Assembly: GCA_021397835.1 (NCBI GenBank)
Contig: JAJFZO010000407.1
Span: 3,348,001-3,412,000, forward strand
Source: Moringa oleifera
Lineage: Eukaryota > Streptophyta > Magnoliopsida > Brassicales > Moringaceae
Length of the DNA: 64,000 nucleotides
Direction of reading: 5' to 3'
Positions 48,071 through 59,098 of this stretch are shown one piece after another; position 1 is the stretch's first letter, and every line of letters starts with the position of its first letter. The notes under the pieces are model-generated. The model was not told the origin of the DNA, did no database searches, and saw nothing but the letters and a program-made list of their open reading frames with translations. Made by a program: the position numbers and the translations under genes.

Positions 48071-51000
48071 TAAATTTTAAAATTCTAAAAATAGTTAATA
48101 TTAATAATTTTTAAATTATGTATATAAAAAACTTTATATTCACATCAACATCACATAATATTGAAATATATGTATTAAAATAATTTAAAATAATTTCATA
48201 TATATATATATATGTTATAAATAGTATCTTACAATGACATTATATTGTGATAAGGGTAGAAATTGGATTGGATCAAGTCAGTCCACGAAATTATAACTCA
48301 AATTTAATCCATATTAAAATTCAACAAATATTTATAACAATGAGCCAAACTGCAGTTGTACATTTTTTTGTAACATATAGTTTACTTATCAGTTTATCAG
48401 TTGAATTATATTGATAAGTTATTTTATTGAACCTTAAATAAAATAATTTAATAAATTTTAAATGAATCATGATTTAAAAATTTGTATTTATTATTTTTTA
48501 AAAAACATATAAATAAATAAATAAAATCTTAACATACTAAATAAATACTATTAAATATTATATGAAATTAATTACACTAATAACTTCAAATTTCTAGGAT
48601 ATTATTAAGTATATAAAAATTTAATATAATTTCTATATAGTATTAAAAAAATCAATGAGTAATATAATTATTATCTTACTATAAGATAAATGCAAATAAT
48701 ATTAATGACATTTAATTAAAAAATAAATATATTAAATTTATTTTTATAAGATGAATTAATTTATAAAAATATATAAATTAATATATATATTATTAATTAT
48801 TTTAAACGATTAACTTTGCATTTTTATAAAATTTAGTTTATAAATTATACTAAATTTAAATGAAACAAACAGATTCATTAATCTTTTTAATTGATCTTAA
48901 TTGATTAATTTATTGTACGATTTAAAATTTAAAAGTTCATAATCATACCTATTTATAAAATATATAACTCATAACCAATCTAATTATTACAAAAATAAAA
49001 TAAAACACATCAAATCTCACTGTAAACGAATCAATCCCTAAGTTATGAATCTATTAATGATGTTTACATTGCAACAAAAATTATGATTTTATATGAACTA
49101 ACTCTCTTTTGGTTAAAGAGCTTGTAAACAAGTAATCTAAATCTAAAAAGATTTTTAAAAAAAAATGTTATTTTTGAAGTGGTATTAATTTTTAATAAAA
49201 ATAAAAATATATTTTTTTATAAATTTATATAAAAATAAATAAATAATATTTTTTATTTTATTAAATTATCATGTGTTAACACCTTACAATGATATCTGAT
49301 CTGATGATTTTGTGATAATAAAAATTCCCACAAAAGCTTAGAAAGGCCACAAAAAATAGAAAAAGAAAAGGGCATATGTTCCTCTTGAGCCTTTTGGTTT
49401 CCTTTATGATGAGAGAACTTAGCACCAAAGCTGAATGGTATTACCTTGGGACACTTGGGTCCGGCACACCATAAAAAGAAAAAGACTGCAAAAGTGCCCA
49501 ATCTCATCTCCTATGCTAACCTTTTCTCTACTGAATTATTTACCCATTATTGCATTTCTATTGAAAACGTTGCCAGTCCAGATGAAGAGATAGAATAACC
49601 AGTCTGAGTGAGTGTTGAACTCTACGGCTGGTCCAAATGGGTAGGCAAGAAAATGAAGGAAACGGAAAGAAAAAGAAGAGAAGAAAGCATGCTCTTAAAT
49701 GGGTATCTGATTCCATGAAGTTGTGATTGAGAATTTTGAGTTAATGGAAATGCCTTTGTGTCTCATCCATCCACAGCACCCACACAGGAAAATTCCTTAT
49801 GGCTTATCATCTGGCAGCATATGTTCCTTCAGAATCTGCATAAGGTTCCATTTTAATAATGCAAGTCCTACTTTTGCCCACAAAGAACAATCTTAGAATT
49901 AAAGAAAAATCACTTCTGCAATGCTTCTTCCACATATTTGCTTCTCCAGGGCACAGCACGCTTGCCTCTGGTTCACTTCCATGAACTTATCTCTTGTGTC
50001 TGATCATGTTGGATATCTCTCATCTTTAAATCTTCTTTCATCTGGATTAAGTTCAATATTACATATAATAAATTTATGTAAAGGAAAATTAGTTATCAGA
50101 AAATATGTTTGTTTGTGCTGAGTCCCTAATTGGAAGGTTCTCTCATGTCTAAGTCATAAGAACAAATTAATGTCTTGACTGTTTATTACACCAACCAGAA
50201 AAAGAGCACAATGTTCTTGGGTAGCCAATTACATTAAAAGTTGAGTTCAATTGATTGTGTTGTGTATAAATGCACAGAAATTAATGTAGTAATAATCATT
50301 ATCTTGCACTAATTTACAGGTAAGCATTAACATCTCTTCAATAAATTATAGCTTACCTTGTTGTTGCTGCTCATTTTACCGTTGTCCTGTCCCACCTGGC
50401 CCTTCTTGTTCCTTCCAAAAATTGAATTCACAGACAACTTCCTGCCAAGTAGGCCATGCCCAACTGCCCAAGAGATAGCAACCATTAATTCACAGTACAA
50501 AATCTGCATTTTGGTAAGCCAGAGCCTGCAATTTATATCCAGGACATTGCATTATATCCAAAACCCATTTACTATTATCTACCAAACTATTAATCTAATA
50601 TGATTATCAAGATAACTTCGCCTTAGATTTGTGTCTCTGAATGCAAATTTGGGCATATCTTTTCGAAGAATTATATATGCTCATGCTCAAAAATGTAGAT
50701 CAATTTCAGTTGAATATATGATAATTGAAAGTGGGTATCCTGGTTTTGTTAGGAAAATGCATGTGATGATGATACAAGAATGTTGCATAGAACAGCAAAA
50801 ATGCACAACAAATAAAGCAGAGGAAGGTGAGGTATCTATCCTATATCATTGTCATCCGTTAAAGCCACACATAGAGTTGGTTGCATATCATAAAGTTCAC
50901 ATTAAAACAAGAAGGATTTATGTCTTACAATGGTTTGCGATTCTTCATCTTTTCATTTTCATGCTTTTTCATTTCCATTGAATACCCTCTTAGCTTCTCT

Positions 51001-51510
51001 GTATAAACCCATGGATTACACTCTAATTCAATGATTCTCATTCTCATCCATTTTTGAAAGATTTTTTATCATGAGCATTTTCGAACTAAGCAATATCTGC
51101 AAATGTCATTGATATCAGTAATGTAAAAGTTTAAGTGTGTCTTTTAAGATTGCCAGCTACTATCTAACAAGCAAGTAGCATGGCAAATAAAGCCAAAGCA
51201 ACATAGTAGGCAAGAGCATGGAATTTTAAAGGAAAAGAAGTAGAGATAAAGAATCAAATTAAAGAATTAAGGTAAAAGTTGAGGGCTTATCAAAAGAATC
51301 CAATTTATACATGTTATGATGTGGTGAACACTCATTGGTTATGTAAAGTTTAGAGATGGAGAAACTTCCATACAGGATCCAGACTCCATGAGTGATATAT
51401 TCTGCAACTTCTTTTTTTAACTCTCTCTTTCTCTCTGTCTGTCTCTATCTCTGCCCTTATCTCCCACAGAGAATTCGAGTAAAAGCAGAGAAACCAAACT
51501 TCTTTGATAA

Positions 51511-51514
<4 letters not shown>

Positions 51515-51570
<56 letters not shown>
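51515..51570. repeat. (CT)n(CA)n compound microsatellite before the NaKR-type gene
   Basis: About 16 CT units run directly into about 12 CA units, ending 55 bases before the ATG at 51625, probably in the 5' untranslated region. Confidence 0.95.
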
Positions 51571-51581
51571 TGTTCGTATAG
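51570..51581 (+). promoter_or_regulatory. Possible minimal upstream open reading frame
   Basis: Right after the CA run, ATG TTC GTA TAG forms a three-codon upstream frame ending 43 bases before the main ATG. It matters only if the transcript starts upstream of the microsatellite. Confidence 0.3.
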
Positions 51582-51624
51582 CAGATTCTGTGAAGTAGGG
51601 TGATCATCATATATCCAAATTAAG

Positions 51625-53126
51625 ATGAGAGGAATAGATATCTTCTGTGTATCTCAAGCATCAACAGCCATATGTTTAAGCATGGATCAAATCCAACCTT
51701 CTTCATCTTCCTCCTCCTTATCATCCACCAGTCAACTTGGTGGCCGAGCCATCGATCGCCACAACCCCATCATCAGAGATGGGAGGAGATTCACCAGATC
51801 ACTCCCCACTCCTCCTTGCACTTCTCAACCACCACCCATCAACCCCAAGCCTTACCATCAACTTCAGAAATCTAAAAAAGGCTCTGCAGATAATAAGAAG
51901 AAGAAGAAGGATCAAAGCAAGAAGATTGATGTTACCAAGAAGATCTCGTCATCTGAAATATGTGATCCTGATGAAACTGCCAGGAAGAGCTGGGCTAAGA
52001 AGGGTGCTTTTATCACCCCTCCTGGTTCTTCTAGGTATCTCTTGAGTGACAAAATTTTCCTCGATGGCTTAGCTGATTATGACCCAGCTGTGGCATTGGC
52101 TCCTACTGATACCAAGCAAACTCAAGCTCTTAATCAAGATAAATTGATTGCTTCAACACCCTCTTCATCATCTTGCTTAGAGAAGCCTCCTCGTTCAGAC
52201 CAGGTTAATTTGGTCTCTCTTTCTTTCTCCCTTATAACTGCAACAAATTTGAAATATAGGATGTATTTATATGTATGTATAGATGTCAGATTGCTGTTCT
52301 TGAACATGATAAGAGTTGTGTTTTACAAGAAAGTTAAACTTGATATGTTTTTGTGTTACTATAAGGATATAGAGATGATAGGTGTGATTCTAATGACCTG
52401 GATTGCAGGTTGTGGTGTTGAGGGTGTCACTGCACTGCAGAGGCTGTGAAGGGAAAGTAAGGAAACATCTATCCAGAATGCAAGGTATAATCCCTGTCTC
52501 ACAAGGCTTGTTATTCTTCCATTTCTTCTGGTTTTCAAGTTATCATCTGGTGAAATTTTCTAAACATCTATCCAGAATGCAAGGTAAAATCCCTTTCTCC
52601 ACAAGGCTTGTTGTTCTTCCATTTCTTCTGGTTTTCAAGTTATCATCTTTGTGAACTTTTCTTTCATTACCTAATAGACTAATTGCATTAAATCTGCTAG
52701 CAAGTAAGCTTTTATCAGATACCTACAGGCCAAAAGAAGTTAATCATAAGAAACTTTGCAGATATAACAAATGAATTACACCCTTTTTCTTTTCTTTTGG
52801 GTACATCACAAAAAGCTTTCAGTTTAGTGGGTCAGCCCTTTTCGAAACTTGAATTTTAACCAAACAAGAAGTGTGTTTCAGTCAAAAAGATGCACAACAT
52901 GACATTACCATGAACTTTATGCATGTGTTTGGTACTCATGGTTGCAGGTGTGACATCCTTCAACATAGACTTTGCAGCAAAGAAAGTAACAGTCACTGGA
53001 GATGTGACTCCATTGGGTGTCCTGGCCAGCATATCAAAGGTTAAGAACGCACAGTTTTGGCCATTGCCATCACCAACACCTTCTCCAGCACCAGCTGCAT
53101 CCAGCAATCCAGCAATCAAGAAATGA
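51625..53126 (+). CDS. Heavy-metal-associated (HMA) domain protein, NaKR type
   Basis: Exons are 51625-52203, 52409-52484 and 52948-53126, in phase to 277 residues. The N-terminus has the NaKR-like blocks DIFCVSQASTAIC and LGGRAIDRHNPIIRDGRR. A basic lysine-rich stretch (KKKKKDQSKKIDVTKK) at about residues 90-107 could be a nuclear signal. The single HMA domain runs from about 194 to 258, with the metal-binding pair in SLHCRGCEGK (Cys203, Cys206), then FNIDFAAKKVTVTGDVTPLG. The tail is proline-rich. Arabidopsis NaKR1 is a phloem metal-binding protein needed for Na/K balance and FT transport; the exact function of this member is inferred from similarity only. A tandem duplication has copied the exon 2 splice donor. 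Confidence 0.88.
52463..52647. repeat. Tandem duplication (period 99 bp) copying the exon 2 donor
   Basis: The segment starting AAACATCTATCCAGAATGCA at 52463 recurs at 52562, followed in both copies by CAAGGCTTGTT, TTCTTCCATTTCTTCTGG and TTTTCAAGTTATCATCT. The first copy contains the last 22 bases of exon 2 and its donor; the second repeats the same coding end and a second GT donor. Confidence 0.93.
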
Positions 53127-54819
53127 AAAACAGAGGAACTTGAAAGGACAACATGGGTAGCTGGGACTATGTAGTGTGTGAATGAATCAGATAATTTTAG
53201 TGTACATGAGATCTTAAGTTAAGAGTCATCCAGTGGCAGAATCAGAGTCTTTGTTGCTTAGAAGAAAGTAAAAGTATGAGATGACCCATTTGGCTCTCTT
53301 CCTATGAATACCCACCTTAGACTCAGTTTAAATTTTGGAAGAAAAGAGTGGCATCTTTTGGGGGCAATTTTCAGTTTTTTATTCAGATTTGAAATCTGCT
53401 CTGTGAAACCCATTTCTCAAAACTCAGTTTTCCATGGTTTTGTCACAGAACTGCACTCATTTGTGCATTCCCATAACTTACTTTATTATTCATTTCATCA
53501 GATTTATTCCCTAAAACCTAAACCCGTAACATGATTAATCCAGGTGTTGTTTTGGGACCAACACCATAGAGCAAATGGCCAGTCTGTTTGCTCTGCTCAA
53601 AGAAAGCAACCCATCAGCTTTACATGATTTACTGGTATAAATAAATCATCATACGGACTATCACCATCTGTATGGTGAAATGTTGTAAACAACCATCACG
53701 GTTTCTTAGAAAAAAAAAAAAAAGTATTCAGTTTCTGAATCCATCCATCATGGTGGGTTAATCCCATTTAAGCAGACAAAAATCGGATAATAAAGATAGA
53801 GAGGCAGTGAAAAGCTGGGGAAGAAAAGTTCATTCTCTACCTGATAAAGGCAGTTCTCATTAATGGGCATGCAAACAGTGGCAACCTTTGGCTCCTTTTG
53901 AACCCATCTGCTTGTCTTGTCTTTCTTTCGGATGCCTCTTTTGGCATTCTACCAGACAATGGCAATAACAGATACATTAGGTGCTCTATTCTTTGTTAAC
54001 CCTCAATTTTGAAAGCCCTTTTCAATTTCTTTTCCTGGTTTTGGTCACCGAAAAAAGAAGAACTCAAGTGGAGCAATTAGTTGATGCTGACAATACAGAG
54101 CGGGCACATGGATGGTGCAAAACGATGGCAGTACTGAGTTAATGTACTGATAAGAGGACAAGAAGCAGGAAACAACACTGCGAGGGGCTTAAATGGCTAA
54201 GAACAAACAACACCCAGCCAAGGATTGGAAGATATACAGATTCAGAACCAAATATGAAATTGAGTCGAATCTAACTAAGCTAAATGAAAAACAGTATCAT
54301 GTGTTAGAATTCTTGGAAGAAAAACACTTCACTAGGATATGTGGGCAACACAGTAAATCAATAATGGGTTTACAACTTTAAATGAATGCGTAGAATTTTA
54401 GCGATTCAAGAAGACAACCAAATCCATAGAAAAAAGTGGCCTTCTTTACACAGGATGTTTATCCTGCAAAATAATTCTGGATGGTGGTCTCTGCGGTTCT
54501 CAACGGAGAGGAGGAAGAGCAATTTTCTTACTTGATTTCAACAAGACCAGACGGCCCTCAAGTACTGGCCCAGTGTGATCACACATTTTGCCTGTTTGCA
54601 GACCCGCTTTGTTATGGTTTGAATCAAGTTGATCAATTAACAGGCCTGCTGAAGACTGGCGTTTTGACTCTGCATCAACCTGTTGCAAACAAACCCACCA
54701 GCCGAGCCCAGCTTGCTTCAAGCTTACTTACTCATTCAAGACAAATAAGTACTCCGTTTTTTTGTTGTAATTTTTTTGGTAAAAATTACATAAATATATT
54801 ATTAAATATTTTAAAAATA

Positions 54820-55030
54820 ATTTAAAATAAATTTTCACTTCATTTTAAGTTAATCTTTATCATTTTTATAAATTTTTAGAAATTTAATTACATAAATTTT
54901 AAAAAATATATTTTTAATTCTCAAAAATTTTTAAAATTTTTTGTAATGATAATATTTTTTTTATATCTGATAAAAATTTCAAAATTCATTGCAAGACTTT
55001 TTTTTAAAATTTTAAAAAAACTCCTAACTC
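54820..55030. repeat. Dispersed AT-rich repeat, copy E
   Basis: This copy has the order CACTTCATTTTAAGTTAATC, ATAAATTTTTAGAAATTTAA, then TTTTTTGTAATGATAATATT and ATTTCAAAATTCATTGCAAG, matching the other copies in order and orientation. Confidence 0.5.
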
Positions 55031-55223
55031 ATCCGACATTTATCTTCATACAATTTTAATAAATATCTTAACATTTAGTATTTATCTTTTTCATATTCTT
55101 AATAAAACTCATAATTAGACCTAAGTAACACACTCTGATAAAACGAGCAACTCTAATAACTCATTTTGTATTTATGTTTCTACTGTTTATTATGATAAAA
55201 TAAAAATTGCAAATTATATTTTC

Positions 55224-55249
55224 ATATATATATATATATATATATATAT
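55224..55249. repeat. (TA)n microsatellite
   Basis: About 13 uninterrupted TA units. Confidence 0.9.
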
Positions 55250-55514
55250 GAAAAAAAAACTTAAAGAGAACAGATCAAGATGTTCTTCTGTCTCTTACAT
55301 GAAGTTAATAAAAGTAAAAATAAAAAAGCTAGAAATTGAATTTGTGAAAAGAAAAAAAAAAGAAACAGAAAATGGTGTATTCTCTCTCAGGAAATTGAGT
55401 GTAAGAATGGAAGACAAGTAAGGTCTGTTTTAAAACTGTATATATATCTGAAATATCTGATTCCGATCACTTCGAATTTCGAATTTTGAGGAAAAATTGT
55501 ATTTGATTAGACTT

Positions 55515-55542
55515 CCTCTCTCTCTCTCTCTCTCTCTCTCTC
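55515..55542. repeat. (CT)n microsatellite in the DUF7086 leader region
   Basis: About 14 CT units lie 180 bases upstream of the ATG at 55721. Confidence 0.9.
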
Positions 55543-55720
55543 ACTAATGTATTAAACTGATCCTCAGGGGGAATTCTTCTCCCTTATTTTACTCTCTCGT
55601 CTTTTCTTTTTTCTTGCCCACTCTGCTCGATTTCCGCTCTGATTCTCTTCACGGCAAGGAAAAAAGAAGAAGAAGATGATGAGCAAAATTACCCATTGAG
55701 TAATAGCTATAGATATCTCT

Positions 55721-56641
55721 ATGGCGGACGGAAGAATAATAACGGAAAATAGAGAGAACCGGGAGCGATACTACACCGGCGACGAAGAAGAAGACGAGAG
55801 TTTACTTGCTCTCTCCCTCTCTCACTGGGGTAGTAACTCATCGGCGCCAGAGTCGTCGTCGGCACAGTCCGTTCGGATAAAATCATCAACAGCACCCGTC
55901 AACCAAGTTGTGCTTCTTGGGTCCAATTCATGCTCAACATCCAGCCAACGGAGTTTGCTGCCATTGTTTCCAGGATCAACATCAGCCCCTCCACTACCTA
56001 ATGATAATCACGACATCTCTTTCCCCGAAAACCCTAACCCTAATCCTGAGCCTGAGCCTGACCCTAACCCTAATGGTATCCCTATTCTTCCTCCTCGAGT
56101 ATGGAGGTTGCCGGTCCGGTCACGAGCTCGTGGGAGCCCACCTCTGAAGCCAGGGAAGAGCGAGACCATCAAAGTGCATTACCGGTGGGCCACAGACCGA
56201 CGTGCCCAGATACATAACCTGGATTACCTCCGAGCAATGGGGATCACGGTGATCACTGGAGACGTTGAATGCAAAGTATGCGATAAGCAGTTCACGATTG
56301 ATTATAATCTGGAAGAGAAGTTCAGGGAGGTGACGATGTACATCGCGAAGAACATATACAGCATGAACGAGCGAGCGCCTCCTGTGTGGATGAACCCTAA
56401 TCTTCCTGCATGCAGGTACTGTAAGAAAAACGTGGGAGTGAAGCCGGTTCAGAAGCAGAAGCAGGAGATCAACTGGCTGTTTTTGCTTCTGGGGCAGATG
56501 CTCGGGTGTTGCAAGCTATCTGACCTCAAGTACTTCTGCAAATTCACCCTCAATCACAGGACGGGAGCCAAAGATAGAGTTCTGTATCTCACTTATCTAG
56601 AGCTTTGCAACCAGTTGTGTTCAACAGGACCATCTAATTAA
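55721..56641 (+). CDS. DUF7086 domain protein, function unknown
   Basis: A single exon encodes 306 residues. The N-terminal 130 residues are low-complexity (acidic start, serine-rich, then alternating NP/EP/DP pairs). The conserved C-terminal domain starts at about residue 150 with IKVHYRWATDRRAQIHNLDY and continues GITVITGDVECKVCDKQF, EEKFREVTMYI, PPVWMNPNLPACRYCKK, INWLFLLLGQMLGCCKLSDL, KYFCKFTLNHRTGAKDRVLY. The two CxxC pairs (ECKVCD and ACRYCK) about 45 residues apart look like a zinc-binding site, which is my inference. The family is plant-specific and uncharacterised as far as I know. Confidence 0.85.
   Translation: MADGRIITENRENRERYYTGDEEEDESLLALSLSHWGSNSSAPESSSAQSVRIKSSTAPVNQVVLLGSNSCSTSSQRSLLPLFPGSTSAPPLPNDNHDISFPENPNPNPEPEPDPNPNGIPILPPRVWRLPVRSRARGSPPLKPGKSETIKVHYRWATDRRAQIHNLDYLRAMGITVITGDVECKVCDKQFTIDYNLEEKFREVTMYIAKNIYSMNERAPPVWMNPNLPACRYCKKNVGVKPVQKQKQEINWLFLLLGQMLGCCKLSDLKYFCKFTLNHRTGAKDRVLYLTYLELCNQLCSTGPSN
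56028..56073 (+). repeat. Telomere-like repeat inside the DUF7086 reading frame
   Basis: AAAACCCTAACCCTAA lies at 56028-56043 and ACCCTAACCCTAA at 56061-56073, separated by CCTGAG units. They encode the run of NP and EP dipeptides. Confidence 0.8.
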
Positions 56642-57159
56642 TTGTGTCTGAAGATGAGGTTCCTTCAATTAATTGGTTCATTTTTATTCCTTTAGAAAGA
56701 ACTTAAATCGTTCATCTTTTAGTTTAATTTGATTTATGACATGTTTGGGCAGAGGATGATTAGATTTCAACTTCTGTCAAACAATTATTTTCATTTCTGA
56801 ATGGTTAATATGATCATATCATGTTGCGTAGCTTAATATGATATAATCTCTCTTTAGTAGTTCTTATTGTGAAGTAATTGTGTATAAGCTTTTGCTTCGG
56901 ATAATTGAGAGTTTGGAATTAGCATGATTGAATTACTTGATTTATTATGAAGCAATCATCTATTTTTATTTCTGTTTAACCTGAAAGCGTTAATTAGTAC
57001 AGACATATATTTAATATATTTATAATATTAATTGTAAAAAACATAATGGCATTGATAATTTTTGTTGTTTAAAAAAGTGATATAACAGATCCCTTGACTA
57101 ACCAGCTGTAATTACTTTGTTTTGGTATATTTTGACCTTTTCTTTCTGTGTATTTTTTA

Positions 57160-57205
<46 letters not shown>

Positions 57206-58510
57206 GAAAATTCACAAATTTATTGATTGATGGAGATTGGCATCCAATAACTGCATCTTTTAATTTTAAATTAAAAAATAAAAAATTTGATATTTATGAA
57301 ATTTATAAAAACAAATAAAAAATTTTACATAAAAAAATGGGAGAAGATAAAGAGACGGAGAAAACCAAAGAAAAATAAAGAAATTTTTTTAAAATCTTGG
57401 TATTACCTTTAGTTAATTAAAACCCAAAGAGGGTTTGCATCTTGTATAATTTGGACACTTTTTTAAAGATTCAGGTATTTTAGATACTTCATAAAGATTG
57501 AGGTTTGATTCTATGTTTTTCTTCAATTTGTTATTTTTTTATTTTAGGAAATTTTACCCTACATTTCAAGGTATCGATAATTTTTATAAAAAAATTTAAA
57601 GTTTAAGTTGATAATTTTTTTTTTAATTTTTTTGAAATTTTCAATATATAAATATTTAGTGTTTAGTTTATCAACTTGAGATTTAAATATTATTAATTTG
57701 ATAAATTTTTATCAAATATTTTCAAATTTTAATTTGCTGATAAGTTTGATCTTACAATTGTCAAGTTTTACACTCATCATAATTTAAAATTTGAAACTTA
57801 AACTTATGTTTAATTTTAAAATTTTTGATTATTTTATATAAATGGGCTCCCTAATCCTTTAATCATCAAAAAAAATACTTAGAGTTTACGCATGAAGTTA
57901 GAAAATTCAGATTTAATTATTAAACTTATTTTTAATTATATATTTTTTTATCTTCGACTTTATTAGATTAAAAAATAATTTTATAACTATATGCATTTCA
58001 ATTTGAATAACAAGTCCAACTTAAATTAAATTAAAAGTTCATATATTAAATTAACAAAAAAATAAAATTACATCTTTGAATTGAAAAATGCCAATTATAC
58101 AATTTTTTAAATATTTATTTTAATTTTTATCTGCTCAGCTCAATTTATTTGTGTAAGCTTTATTGTGTTATCAGCTAAATGGTTTTTTAAGTTTGGGCTG
58201 GGCTGTGCTTACTGAATTAGGAAAGCTAATTAAAATGAAATTATGTTGCACTTCCAAATGGACTCGCTTCATCCGGTCCAAGTCACACATTAAACTCATA
58301 CACAATAAATATATATATTTTTTTAAATTTTAATTAAATATTATAAATAAAATATAAACTTTTTTTTAATGTAATGTGACAGCCAATCTGCATTAGCTTT
58401 TCCGCGATGACTGAAAGCGGAAATCATATCGAATCAAATGGGCGGCCAGTCGGCCACTCTCTTATTTAAACTTGAAAGGCCGAATTGCATGAAACAATGC
58501 CAATAACCAA
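56642..58510. other. Spacer between DUF7086 and peptide genes
   Basis: After the 3' untranslated region the sequence is AT-rich with no open frame of interest. A (CT)n(TA)n compound microsatellite lies at 57160-57205. The last 130 bases are balanced; TATTTAAA at 58463-58470 may be the TATA box of the small gene that starts at 58511. Confidence 0.5.
57160..57205. repeat. (CT)n(TA)n compound microsatellite
   Basis: About 12 CT units are followed by about 11 TA units in non-coding spacer. Confidence 0.92.
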
Positions 58511-58786
58511 ATGAAAAGCAGTCGAAGTGAGCTGTTGGTTTTGACACTGGTGCTGGTGCTGGCTTTGGGCTGCGCGCCCTGCCCAATTGAAGTCGGAGGA
58601 CTGGAGGCCGAGACTGAGCGTCTCACTTTCCGGCGGCTACAAAGAGGTCCTGTCCCTCCCTCTGGCCCCAATAACGACTCACCACCACCACGGTTTCCGA
58701 TCTCCTCTTCCGATTCTGATACGATGCCTGAGAACCAGCCACCGAGTCAATTGGGCACAGGGTCCTTCAAAGACCCTGGAAGTTGA
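58511..58786 (+). CDS. Small secreted protein, candidate signalling-peptide precursor
   Basis: A 91-residue open frame starts with a clear signal peptide: MKSSRSE, then a hydrophobic core LLVLTLVLVLALGCA, with cleavage likely near residues 21-25. The mature part is short, acidic, then basic at RRLQRG, followed by a proline-rich motif PVPPSGPN at about 47-54 and a P/S/D-rich tail. PVPPSGP resembles the core of IDA-like peptides, and less closely the VPSGPNP core of some CLE peptides. Unlike IDA or CLE precursors, about 37 residues follow the motif and there is no RHN or HN end. A TATA-like TATTTAAA lies 41 bases upstream. I do not recognise a named family with confidence. Confidence 0.55.
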   Translation: MKSSRSELLVLTLVLVLALGCAPCPIEVGGLEAETERLTFRRLQRGPVPPSGPNNDSPPPRFPISSSDSDTMPENQPPSQLGTGSFKDPGS

Positions 58787-59098
58787 TTGATTCCAGCCCG
58801 CTATGACAGGGAGGTGGCAGCCTCTGCGAAGCCTTAGGGTTTTTAAGGAATGCTATGCTGCACTGATAGTGCTACGACATGCAAATTCATGTGGAATTCC
58901 AGTACTGAAGTGATGAGAATCATGATTTTACTAATAAATATCTGTGCTTAATAATATTTGTGCAATATTTCTTGTTTTCCTGGAAGATTTGAATCCTTTT
59001 ATTCACCATCTCACGAAATGATACCATTACATAGCTTCTTGGGTTTGTGTGTATGTGAACTTTCTACGCCAAAAACAGTGTTTTTGTTGAAATTCTCT
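58787..59098. other. 3' regions of the peptide gene and the TRM gene
   Basis: This short convergent spacer should hold both 3' untranslated regions. AATAAA-like sequence occurs near 58933. Nothing else is seen. Confidence 0.5.

Larger units (their letters stand above)
46729..51624. other. AT-rich spacer (4.9 kb)
   Basis: The first 250 bases are the UXS 3' region with ATT/TAT repeats around 46795-46830. From 47150 to 49260 the sequence is extremely AT-rich and contains a tandem duplication with a period of about 307 bases (47465-48070) and (TA)n runs near 47431 and 48200. From 49300 to 51500 the composition is closer to normal but no credible gene is visible; small open frames there lack motifs. 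The last 250 bases are the leader region of the NaKR-type gene. Confidence 0.55.
53127..55720. other. Spacer between NaKR-type and DUF7086 genes
   Basis: The first 200 bases are the 3' untranslated region. No gene is seen up to 54770. From 54780 to 55060 a copy of the dispersed AT-rich repeat is present. A (TA)n run lies at 55224-55249 and a (CT)n run at 55515-55542, the latter in the probable leader of the DUF7086 gene. A short upstream frame (ATGATG then stop TGA) lies at 55676-55699. Confidence 0.5.

Noticed and set aside
50631..50981. 116-residue plus-strand frame in the long spacer
   Set aside because: Composition and residue content look random; no motif, no promoter and no splice context.
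53941..53962. Sequence beginning TTGGCATTCT, like the start of miR394
   Set aside because: Only the first ten bases agree with miR394; the rest differs and no matching hairpin arm is visible nearby.
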